A stretch of DNA of 48,149 bases from Thiobacillus sp. 65-1059 (lineage in GTDB: Bacteria > Pseudomonadota > Gammaproteobacteria > Burkholderiales > Thiobacillaceae): assembly GCA_001897675.1 (NCBI GenBank), contig MKUE01000022.1, forward strand, positions 1 to 48,149, read 5' to 3'. Each line of letters opens with the position of its first letter. The stretch's first letter is position 1. Under the pieces are notes generated by a model that saw nothing but the letters and a program-made list of their open reading frames with translations, did not search any database and was not told the DNA's origin. This document shows, piece by piece, positions 41,940 to 48,149 of this stretch. Both the position numbers and the translations under genes were made by a program.

Positions 41940-42371
41940 TCAAGGCTGCCAGCGTTCGGGATGGGCCCAGTGGCGGGCATTGAGCCAGTCCGGCACGGTT
42001 TTGTGGGTGTCGAGATCGTAGTAATGGATGTGCCTGTTTTCCGTTGCGGCGGTCGCCGACAGCGTGAAGCCGAGTGCGCGAAACATCCCGCAGTCCAGCG
42101 CGCAGTCCGGTTGCACGACGAGCAGGATGCGCGGAGCGATATAGAGGCGTGTCTGGTTGATCAGGTGCTGGGCTTGCTGCACGTCCAGCCCGTTCAGCGC
42201 AGCGATCCCCAATGCCAGTGCGCAGAGCGAATCCGGCGGCTTGCCGAGCGCGCGCACTGGCGTGTCTTGCAGCATGCGGCCCGCCAGCTGGAGGGCCGCT
42301 TCGTCCAGTGCGTACACGCTGGCGGGCCGTATCTCCAGCAGGCGCGCTTGCAGGTGGTCGCGCCAGCCCAT
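41940..42371 (-). CDS. DUF6231 family protein
   Basis: A 143-residue cytoplasmic protein of unknown function. Its C-terminal HIHYYDLDTHKTVPDWLNARHWAHPE is the most recognisable part and matches what I recall of the DUF6231 family (YDL..YK.VPDWLNA.FWANP). A central LGIAALNGLDVQQAQHLINQTRLY and ILLVVQPDCALD look like a Rossmann-type core reduced from a methyltransferase, but no SAM motif is visible. The start at 42371 has AGGGG almost touching the ATG. It is 4 nt downstream of the RDD gene. Confidence 0.72.
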   Translation of the reverse strand: MGWRDHLQARLLEIRPASVYALDEAALQLAGRMLQDTPVRALGKPPDSLCALALGIAALNGLDVQQAQHLINQTRLYIAPRILLVVQPDCALDCGMFRALGFTLSATAATENRHIHYYDLDTHKTVPDWLNARHWAHPERWQP

Positions 42372-42375
42372 CCCC

Positions 42376-42813
42376 TCACGCCTTGCGCGGCACGCGCACC
42401 AGCCGGGTGCCGGCAATGCGGTCGTGGAGGAATAGCCGGTCGCGATCGATCAAGGCCCACCAAAAGCCGCTTCCCGCCAGCAGCAAGCCGAAAAATGCGA
42501 GAACGAATCGCAGCGCGGCCTGCTTGAAGCTTGGGCGGCCTCCGTTCCGGTTGACCAGGCGAATACGCCAGGTTTTCATCGCCAGCGTTTGTCCGCTGCG
42601 CAGCCAGAATGCGCTGAAATAGGCGAACAGCACGCCTGCGATATAAGCCTGGAACAGATGCCGCTGCCATGGCGCGTGCATTTCGCCGACGACCGGGATG
42701 ATGATGAAGGAGGCCACGAACACCACCGCTGCGACGAGCAGCGATTCGTAGATCATGGCGGCGATACGCACCAGGAAGGGCGCCGGGGCGAGGTCTGTTG
42801 CGTTGTCTTGCAT
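42376..42813 (-). CDS. RDD-family membrane protein
   Basis: A 145-residue inner-membrane protein with three hydrophobic segments (ESLLVAAVVFVASFIIIPVV; LFQAYIAGVLFAYFSAFWL; ALRFVLAFFGLLLAGSGFWWAL). The family Arg-Asp pattern appears as FLVRIAAMIYE near the N-terminus, where Asp is replaced, and a final LIDRDRLFLHDRIAGTRLV. RDD proteins are thought to be small transporters; the substrate is unknown. It is divergent from the DUF2173 cluster, with 77 nt between starts that must hold both promoters. Confidence 0.85.
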   Translation of the reverse strand: MQDNATDLAPAPFLVRIAAMIYESLLVAAVVFVASFIIIPVVGEMHAPWQRHLFQAYIAGVLFAYFSAFWLRSGQTLAMKTWRIRLVNRNGGRPSFKQAALRFVLAFFGLLLAGSGFWWALIDRDRLFLHDRIAGTRLVRVPRKA

Positions 42814-42890
42814 GGAGGTTCTATATTGCAGCTGGGTGCGATACTTTGCCACAGCGTGCCGCAACCCAGTCAAAAACCCAGGAGGGCTCG

Positions 42891-43295
42891 ATGCATATCG
42901 TAAAGCAACTCATGGCCATTCCCGGCGTCATCGCTGCCGGCGAATATGCGTATCGCGGCGACCGTTTCTCGTACGAGGGCGCGCTTACCGAGGAGTTTGC
43001 GCGCATGGCTTCGATCGTGTGCCGCGCCAACACGCTGTCGGTCAACATGCAGGCCGAAATTTTCGAATCCTTTGCCGAAAACTGCGGGTGCCGGCCGGTA
43101 CAAGGCTGGATCGTGCGCGGCAGCCAAATCACTGTTTGTGCAGTGGGCAATTATTTTTCCTTCATCGAAAACCGTGACGAATTGCTGAATGACGTCATGA
43201 CCATCATGCGTGCCAAAGTGGGCGATGTGCAGGACGACCTGCTGGCCAGCCTGTATGCAAGGCTGGGGGGCGACACCAAGGAAGCGTTGTACTGA
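42891..43295 (+). CDS. DUF2173 family protein, first of three
   Basis: A 134-residue soluble protein with no signal or membrane segment. AGGAGGG precedes the ATG. The family pattern is clear: KQLMAIPGVIAAGEYAYRGD, then a helix with MASIVCRANTLSVNMQAE, then VQGWIVRGSQITVCAVGNYFSF. The alternating beta-helix-beta layout recalls a Roadblock/LC7-type fold, which usually dimerises. Function unknown; I associate the family with sulfur-oxidising and other chemolithotrophic bacteria. It has three Cys and a ~25-residue C-terminal extension absent from its two neighbours. Fourteen nt separate it from the second copy. Confidence 0.8.
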   Translation: MHIVKQLMAIPGVIAAGEYAYRGDRFSYEGALTEEFARMASIVCRANTLSVNMQAEIFESFAENCGCRPVQGWIVRGSQITVCAVGNYFSFIENRDELLNDVMTIMRAKVGDVQDDLLASLYARLGGDTKEALY

Positions 43296-43309
43296 CAAAC
43301 GGGGGGGAT

Positions 43310-43648
43310 ATGGACCTGGAGAAAATGATGGAATTGCCGGGCGCGCTGGCGGCGTTCACTTACAACGACAGGGGCGCTCTGCAATCGCATGTGCTGCGCG
43401 AGGGAACCGAATTGACCCCGCAGGTACTGGACCTGCTGGCGCGTTCGTGCGTCGCCAATCTGGCAATAGCCAGCATGGAAGCGAGCGGCTGGGAAGCCCT
43501 CACCGGACAGGGCGGATTTCAGCCGCTCAAGGGCATTTCGGTCGTGGGCCTGGAATGGTCGGTGGTGGCGAATGGCAATCGCGGCGTCGTCGTCAAGAAT
43601 CGCGATGCCGACTACGAGGCCGCGTTCAATGCCGTGCAGACGGCCTGA
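43310..43648 (+). CDS. DUF2173 family protein, second of three
   Basis: A 112-residue soluble protein. MDLEKMMELPGALAAFTYND and the later FQPLKGISVVGLEWSVVANG and NRGVVVKNRDADYEAAFNAV follow the same layout as its neighbours. It is the most divergent of the three: the GW-V-G-x-T-VC segment reads GISVVGLEWSVVANG, without the Cys and Gly-Asn of the others. A GGGGG ribosome site is upstream, and 9 nt separate it from the third copy. The divergence suggests that the three have specialised rather than being redundant copies. Confidence 0.75.
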   Translation: MDLEKMMELPGALAAFTYNDRGALQSHVLREGTELTPQVLDLLARSCVANLAIASMEASGWEALTGQGGFQPLKGISVVGLEWSVVANGNRGVVVKNRDADYEAAFNAVQTA

Positions 43649-43657
43649 GGAGCGCGT

Positions 43658-43993
43658 ATGTCGCTGAATAAAATCCTGGTGCTGGATGGCGTGACCGCCG
43701 TGTGCCGCTTTCGCGACGACGGCGCGATCATGGAGGCCGAAGGCATGCTGTCTCCCGACTTGATGGAGCGGATGGCAAGGTTTGCCCAGTGGTATCGCCG
43801 CACGGTGTCGAGCAATACCGATCTGCTGTCCCTGTTCTCGCAGATGCGCGGCTGGTCGCCGTCGCAGGGCTGGATCGTGCAGGGCGCGGGGCTGACCGTG
43901 TGCAGTACCGGAAACGTGGTGTGCCTGGTCGGAAATGCGCAGGGCTCGCTGAACGAAATCATGCGTGCGCTCGGCGAAGCCGCACGCGAATAA
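43658..43993 (+). CDS. DUF2173 family protein, third of three
   Basis: A 111-residue soluble protein. MSLNKILVLDGVTAVCRFRDDG, MARFAQWYRRTVSSNTDLLS, and SPSQGWIVQGAGLTVCSTGNVVCLV align by eye with the first copy: the GWIV-x-G and TVC-x-x-GN segments are shared. A GAGG ribosome site is upstream. It is the last gene of the cluster; a GC-rich hairpin 38 nt downstream may mark the transcript end. Confidence 0.8.
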   Translation: MSLNKILVLDGVTAVCRFRDDGAIMEAEGMLSPDLMERMARFAQWYRRTVSSNTDLLSLFSQMRGWSPSQGWIVQGAGLTVCSTGNVVCLVGNAQGSLNEIMRALGEAARE

Positions 43994-44030
43994 CCCAGCC
44001 AGCATCGATCCGTTTTCACTGCGCTCCTGC

Positions 44031-44058
44031 GCGGGTTCCCGGACTTGGGGAATCCCGC
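44031..44058 (+). other. GC-rich hairpin after the DUF2173 cluster
   Basis: GCGGGTTCCC and GGGAATCCCGC form a ~10-bp stem with one bulge around GGACTTG. No T-run follows, so it may be an mRNA 3'-end stabiliser or part of a factor-dependent terminator. Confidence 0.4.
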
Positions 44059-44087
44059 GGCTTGCAATCGTTCACGATTCCATCCTC

Positions 44088-44137
44088 TTGGCAGAGCTTT
44101 TCTCATGGTCTAGTTTGAAAAAGTGCAACCAACTAGA
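44088..44137 (+). promoter_or_regulatory. Promoter and overlapping inverted-repeat operator of the VPA-repeat gene
   Basis: TTGGCA (44088-44093), 17 nt, TAGTTT (44111-44116). A 7-bp inverted repeat TCTAGTT (44109-44115) / AACTAGA (44131-44137), with a 15-nt spacer, covers the -10 box and the likely start point. That position would suit a repressor. Confidence 0.4.
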
Positions 44138-44153
44138 GATGGAGGAGCCCGAA

Positions 44154-45392
44154 ATGCGTATTCCATTGAATGTCCTGAATGCCACTCTTCTGGCAGTGGG
44201 TTTTAGCGGCCTTGCAAGCCCGGTTGTTGCAGAAACCCGTTATTACGACCCGAGCAATGTCGGCGGCAATACCACCGGCTACGAGCTTTACAAGACGATT
44301 GGATGCCCGGGGCGGCAATTGCTGGATCCACCCTGTAAGGAAGATGCCCTGCCCCAACCAGTGGCCAAGCCGGCCCCCGCTGCCACCACCAAGGAACAGT
44401 GCATGGCCAGTGCCAAGCCGGGCGAGTGCTATGTGATGATCGTCAAGGAGCCGGTTTATCGCACCGAAAGCGTCAAGAAAGTGGTGAAGGAAGCAAGCGA
44501 GCGCGTCGAAATCGTGCCGCCTGTCTTTAAAGCGGTAAAAATCCGCGTCACCAGCGAGGAAGTCCAGGAAGTCGTTCCCGCCGTGTATGAAACGGTCAAG
44601 GAGCGCATCGTGGTGAAGCCTGCCACGACCCGCCTGGAATCTGTGCCGGCCGTTTTCGAGGACGTCGAAGAGCGTGTCATGGTCAAGCCGGCCAGCAAAA
44701 AGGCCGTCGAGGTGCCGGCCGTCTATGAGGATGTGGCGGAGAAAAAGCTGGTCCGCGCAGCCTATACCACCTGGAAGCCGGGCACGGCCACCAGTATTCA
44801 GAGGGTGAACGAGAAGGGCGAAATTTTCTGCTTGGTTGAAGTTCCTGCCGAATATCAGACCGTCACCAATCGTGTGTTGAAAACACCTGCAACGACTCGT
44901 TATGAAGAGATACCGGCTGAATACAGCACCGTCAAGCGGACCGTGCTGAAGACCCCCGAAACGACCCGAAGTGTGGAGGTGCCCGCCGAATACGCGGAGC
45001 GCGATGTCGCCAAGATGGTCAAGCCTGCCACCACGGTGACCAAGGTTGTGCCGGTTGATTACGAACGCGAAGTCATGACGCAGGTGCAGCCTGCCACCGA
45101 GAAGCGCGTTGCGGTGCCGGCCGAGTATGAAACCGTCGATCAACAGGTTCTGGTCAGCCCCGGCAAGCAATACTGCACTCAGGTCTTGTGCGACGTGAAC
45201 GCGACGGATGCCAAGATCACGGAAATCCAGAAGGCTTTGCAGACAGCCGGATTCTACTCCGGGCCGATTGATGGCAACCTGGGCTCCGATACCATGGCCG
45301 CGGTCGCGGCCTTCCAGACTGCCAAAGGCCTGGCCTCCGACGGCTACCTCACGGTCGAGACCGTCACGGCGCTGGGGATTTCCCCTCAGTGA
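44154..45392 (+). CDS. Exported VPA-repeat protein with C-terminal peptidoglycan-binding domain
   Basis: A 412-residue exported protein. GGAGGAG precedes the ATG, and a Sec signal ends near ASPVVA (residue 25). Residues ~30-90 hold a Pro/Ala linker and four Cys. From ~95 to ~340 there are roughly eight to nine degenerate ~22-residue units of the form VPA-x-Y-E-T-V-x3-V-x2-KPATTR-x2-E (for example VPAVYETVKERIVVKPATTR). They are interrupted once by ARAAYTTWKPGTATSIQRVN. Residues ~345-412 form a PG_binding_1 domain (ITEIQKALQTAGFYSGPIDG then MAAVAAFQTAKGLASDG). It probably sits in the periplasm bound to the cell wall. Codon use is less GC-biased than in neighbours. Structural, adhesive or enzymatic role unknown; no catalytic domain is visible. 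Confidence 0.82.
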   Translation: MRIPLNVLNATLLAVGFSGLASPVVAETRYYDPSNVGGNTTGYELYKTIGCPGRQLLDPPCKEDALPQPVAKPAPAATTKEQCMASAKPGECYVMIVKEPVYRTESVKKVVKEASERVEIVPPVFKAVKIRVTSEEVQEVVPAVYETVKERIVVKPATTRLESVPAVFEDVEERVMVKPASKKAVEVPAVYEDVAEKKLVRAAYTTWKPGTATSIQRVNEKGEIFCLVEVPAEYQTVTNRVLKTPATTRYEEIPAEYSTVKRTVLKTPETTRSVEVPAEYAERDVAKMVKPATTVTKVVPVDYEREVMTQVQPATEKRVAVPAEYETVDQQVLVSPGKQYCTQVLCDVNATDAKITEIQKALQTAGFYSGPIDGNLGSDTMAAVAAFQTAKGLASDGYLTVETVTALGISPQ

Positions 45393-45410
45393 TCGCCCGA
45401 TTCTGCTTGA

Positions 45411-45439
45411 AACCCTTCCGTCCGCGGAAGGGTTTTTTT
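45411..45439 (+). terminator. Intrinsic terminator after the VPA-repeat gene
   Basis: AACCCTTCCG-tccg-CGGAAGGGTT: a perfect 10-bp stem with a 4-nt loop followed by five more T. It starts 18 nt after the stop codon and separates this gene from ilvB. Confidence 0.93.
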
Positions 45440-45550
45440 GTGGGCGGTCAACGCTGCGCAAAATGGCGCTACGGCATGATTTCTTGACCGAATCATGGCA
45501 AAACGATTACCCTCACGGGTTCACCAACGAATTAGTTTTTTGCCATTTAT

Positions 45551-47263
45551 ATGGAAGCCACGGGCGCCGAGATCGTTGTACGTTGTCTGGCTGAAGAGGG
45601 GGTCGAGTTCGTGTTCGGCTATCCCGGCGGGGCCGTGCTCAACATCTACGACGAGATCTTCAAGCAGAACAAGTTCAAGCATGTGCTGGTGCGCCACGAG
45701 CAGGCCGCGGTGCATGCCGCCGACGCCTATGCGCGCGCCACCGGCCGCGTCGGCGTGGCGCTGGTGACGTCCGGCCCCGGCGTCACCAATGCGGTGACCG
45801 GGATCGCCACCGCCTACATGGATTCCATCCCCATCGTGGTCGTCACCGGCCAGGTGCCGACTGCGGCGATCGGGCTGGATGCGTTCCAGGAAGTCGACAC
45901 CGTCGGCATCACGCGTCCCTGCGTCAAGCACAACTTCCTGGTCAAGGACGTAAAAGATCTGGCCGTGACGATGAAAAAGGCCTTCATCATTGCGTCCACC
46001 GGCCGTCCCGGCCCGGTGGTGGTCGACGTGCCCAAGGACGTGACCGCCCATCTTGCCGAATTCGAATATCCGGCCTCGGTCGAGATGCGTTCCTACAATC
46101 CGGTGATCAAGGGGCATAGCGGGCAACTGAAGCGCGCCGTGCAGATGCTGCTGGAAGCCAAGCGGCCGATGATCTACACCGGCGGCGGCGTGGTGCTGGG
46201 TGACGCCTCGGCGCAGTTGGCCGAATTGACGCGTCTGCTGGGCTTTCCCATTACCAACACCCTGATGGGGCTGGGCGGCTATCCCGCCACCGACAGGCAG
46301 AACCTCGGCATGCCGGGGATGCACGGCACCTACGAAGCCAACATGGCGATGCAGCACTGCGACGTGCTGCTGGCGATCGGTGCGCGTTTCGACGACCGCG
46401 TGATCGGCAATCCCGCGCACTTTGCGCGCGAGCAGCGCCGCATCATCCATATCGATATCGACCCTTCATCGATATCCAAGCGCGTCAGGGTCGACGTGCC
46501 CATCGTCGGCGACGTGCAGAACGTGCTGGCCGACATGCTGGCCCTGCTGAAGCAGGCCAAGGAAAAACCCGATGCGGCCGCGCTGAACGCCTGGTGGACA
46601 CAGATCGAATTGTGGCGCTCGAAAAACTGCCTCAAGTACAACAATCAGAGCCCCATCATCAAACCGCAATACGTGGTCGAGAAGCTGTGGGAAGTGACCA
46701 GGGGCGACGCTTACATCACCTCCGACGTGGGGCAGCACCAGATGTGGGCCGCGCAGTACTACAAGTTCGACCAGCCGCGCCGCTGGATCAACTCGGGCGG
46801 CCTCGGCACCATGGGAGTCGGCCTGCCATACGCCATGGGCGTGCAGCTCGCCTTCCCCGAGGCGCAGGTCGCCTGCATCACCGGCGAATCGAGCATCCAG
46901 ATGAACATCCAGGAGCTGTCGACCTGCAAGCAGTACCGCATCCCGGTCAAGGTCGTCATGCTCAACAACCGCTACATGGGTATGGTGCGGCAGTGGCAGG
47001 AGTTCTTCTACGGCAGCCGCTATGCCGAGTCCTATATGGAGTCGCTGCCCGACTTCGTGAAGCTGGCCGAATCCTACGGCCACATCGGCATGCGCATCGA
47101 CAAGCCGGCGGACGTCGAGGCCGCGCTGCAGGAGGCCTTCTCGCCCGCGCTCAAGGAAAGAATGGTGTTCATGGACTTCCAGACCGACCAGACCGAGAAC
47201 GTCTTCCCCATGGTCGAAGGCGGCAAGGGGCTGTCCGAAATGATCCTGGCGGAGGAGCTCTGA
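45551..47263 (+). CDS. ilvB: Acetolactate synthase, large (catalytic) subunit
   Basis: A 570-residue ThDP- and FAD-dependent enzyme that makes acetolactate or acetohydroxybutyrate, the first common step of Val/Leu/Ile synthesis. The catalytic Glu is in VRHEQAAVHAADAYARATG, followed by TSGPGVTN; FAD-region residues include IGARFDDRVIG. The ThDP motif, normally GDG...N, reads GESSIQMNIQEL...VVMLNNRYMG here. Glu at the second place is, as I recall, usual in betaproteobacterial ILVB, but Ser at the third is not. No ribosome site is visible before the ATG at 45551, although METGAEIVV-like starts are standard. ilvN begins 1 nt after its stop. Confidence 0.96.
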   Translation: MEATGAEIVVRCLAEEGVEFVFGYPGGAVLNIYDEIFKQNKFKHVLVRHEQAAVHAADAYARATGRVGVALVTSGPGVTNAVTGIATAYMDSIPIVVVTGQVPTAAIGLDAFQEVDTVGITRPCVKHNFLVKDVKDLAVTMKKAFIIASTGRPGPVVVDVPKDVTAHLAEFEYPASVEMRSYNPVIKGHSGQLKRAVQMLLEAKRPMIYTGGGVVLGDASAQLAELTRLLGFPITNTLMGLGGYPATDRQNLGMPGMHGTYEANMAMQHCDVLLAIGARFDDRVIGNPAHFAREQRRIIHIDIDPSSISKRVRVDVPIVGDVQNVLADMLALLKQAKEKPDAAALNAWWTQIELWRSKNCLKYNNQSPIIKPQYVVEKLWEVTRGDAYITSDVGQHQMWAAQYYKFDQPRRWINSGGLGTMGVGLPYAMGVQLAFPEAQVACITGESSIQMNIQELSTCKQYRIPVKVVMLNNRYMGMVRQWQEFFYGSRYAESYMESLPDFVKLAESYGHIGMRIDKPADVEAALQEAFSPALKERMVFMDFQTDQTENVFPMVEGGKGLSEMILAEEL

Positions 47264-47264
47264 C

Positions 47265-47756
47265 ATGCGCCACATCATTTCACTGCTGATGGAAAACGAG
47301 GCGGGCGCGCTGTCGCGCGTGGCCGGACTGTTCTCTGCACGCGCCTACAACATCGAGTCGCTCACCGTGGCGCCGACCGAAGATGCCACCCTGTCGCGCA
47401 TGACCATCGTCACCGCGGGTTCGGAAGAGGTCATCGAGCAGATCACCAAGCAGCTGAACAAGCTGGTCGACGTGATCAAGGTGATGGACCTGACCGAGGG
47501 CCGCCACATCGAGCGCGAGCTGATGCTGGTCAAGGTCAAGGCGACGGGTGCGGGGCGCGAGGAGATGAAACGCACCGCCGACATCTTCCGCGGCCGCATC
47601 ATCGACGTCACCGACGCCACCTACACCATCGAGCTGACCGGAACCGGCTCCAAGCTGGACGCATTCCTGGAGGCGATCGATCCCGCCTTCATCATCGAAA
47701 CCGTGCGCACCGGCGCGTCCGGCATCGGACGCGGCGAGCGCAGTCTCAAAGCCTGA
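47265..47756 (+). CDS. ilvN: Acetolactate synthase, small (regulatory) subunit
   Basis: A 163-residue subunit that activates IlvB and gives valine feedback. The N-terminal ACT domain is clear: [40 protein letters not shown]. The C-terminal half has the [23 protein letters not shown] and [13 protein letters not shown] pattern of the full-length (IlvH-type) form. GGAGGAG lies within the end of ilvB. Also called ilvH. Confidence 0.97.
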   Translation: MRHIISLLMENEAGALSRVAGLFSARAYNIESLTVAPTEDATLSRMTIVTAGSEEVIEQITKQLNKLVDVIKVMDLTEGRHIERELMLVKVKATGAGREEMKRTADIFRGRIIDVTDATYTIELTGTGSKLDAFLEAIDPAFIIETVRTGASGIGRGERSLKA

Positions 47757-47793
47757 TTTTCAATCCGTTTTATTTATTTGCCCGGGAATTCAC

Positions 47794-48149
47794 ATGAAAG
47801 TTTTTTACGACAAGGACGCCGACCTTTCCCTCATCAAGAAGCGCAAGGTCGCCATCATCGGCTACGGCTCGCAGGGCCATGCCCACGCCAACAACCTGAA
47901 GGATTCCGGCGTGAAAGTCACCGTCGGCTTGCGCAAGGGCGGCGCCTCGTGGGACAAGGCCAAGAAGGCCAAGCTTGACGTCAAGGAAATCGCCGACGCC
48001 GTGAAGGCCGCCGACTTCGTGATGATCCTGATTCCCGATGAGTTGATGGCAGCCACGTATTACAGCGATATCGAACCCAACCTGAAGCAGGGCGCGACGC
48101 TCGCTTTCGCCCACGGCTTCAACGTGCACTACAACCAGATCACCCCGCG
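47794..48149 (+). CDS. ilvC: Ketol-acid reductoisomerase, N-terminal part (cut by window end)
   Basis: The first 118 codons are present. The enzyme isomerises and reduces acetolactate with NADPH. The N-terminus [19 protein letters not shown] and the Rossmann motif [21 protein letters not shown] are diagnostic; the [16 protein letters not shown] segment carries the Arg/Ser that select [13 protein letters not shown] and [11 protein letters not shown] follow. It is 37 nt after ilvN, completing an ilvBNC operon. Confidence 0.96.
   Translation, partial: MKVFYDKDADLSLIKKRKVAIIGYGSQGHAHANNLKDSGVKVTVGLRKGGASWDKAKKAKLDVKEIADAVKAADFVMILIPDELMAATYYSDIEPNLKQGATLAFAHGFNVHYNQITP

Noticed and set aside
45495-45767. 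Small ORF before and into ilvB as an attenuator leader peptide
   Set aside because: Its first codons are not enriched for Ile, Val or Leu runs, no terminator/antiterminator hairpins follow, and it runs on into ilvB out of frame.

Overview
The window is GC-rich chromosomal DNA from a proteobacterium, most likely a sulfur-oxidising betaproteobacterium of the Thiobacillus type. This is an inference from four things: a flavocytochrome c sulfide dehydrogenase pair, several small c-type cytochromes, a cluster of DUF2173 proteins, and the betaproteobacterial flavour of the HemH, IlvB, RecN and Rnf sequences. I could not run a database search, so the genus is not established. Most of the window is ordinary core genome.

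Region 1-6.2 kb: the end of thyA and folA (folate and dTMP synthesis); a 1372-residue type Va autotransporter with ten ~50-residue repeats and a duplicated cap module; about 550 bp without a convincing gene, possibly holding a decayed reading frame; and two small exported proteins. Region 6.2-9.1 kb (minus): a protein with EF-hand-like motifs, then a cytochrome c plus Tat-exported FccB flavoprotein unit ending in a 38-bp palindromic terminator. Region 9.2-14.5 kb: hrcA-hemH (minus) diverges from nadK-recN-SNase-like nuclease (plus). Both lead genes have a TATAAT box only 6-8 nt before the ATG, suggesting leaderless mRNAs. Region 14.5-23 kb: a SulP permease, two tandem monoheme cytochromes, an HDAC-family deacetylase divergent from a Pat-type acyl-CoA-synthetase/GNAT acetyltransferase, and an HDOD-receiver-GGDEF protein.

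Region 23-29.6 kb (minus): a tightly coupled rnfABCDGE operon, a 50-residue basic protein, nth and a DUF1841 gene. Rnf is a membrane ion-motive ferredoxin:NAD oxidoreductase, or in Rsx form keeps SoxR reduced. Region 29.7-39.3 kb: a soluble PDC/Cache protein with a HAD phosphatase, a UPF0149 protein, a CbiM-like permease, a long imperfect inverted repeat, hrpA, a CDP-alcohol phosphatidyltransferase, a membrane GGDEF cyclase and a membrane-anchored peroxiredoxin. Region 39.3-40 kb: tRNA-Arg(CCT) facing a unit of tRNA-Ala(GGC), a 60-residue membrane-protein gene and tRNA-Glu(TTC).

Region 40-45.4 kb: a GlcD-type FAD oxidase, SseB-like, DUF6231 and RDD proteins on the minus strand; then on the plus strand three tandem DUF2173 genes and an exported protein of ~22-residue VPA-x-Y repeats ending in a peptidoglycan-binding domain. 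Region 45.5 kb to the end: ilvB-ilvN-ilvC (branched-chain amino acids; ilvC is cut by the window edge).

The best candidates for something undescribed are the DUF2173 triplet, the small gene embedded between tRNAs, the small protein translationally coupled to rnfE, the VPA-repeat/peptidoglycan-binding protein, and the mirrored leaderless promoters of hrcA and nadK. I found no CRISPR array, prophage, insertion sequence or recognisable defence system.
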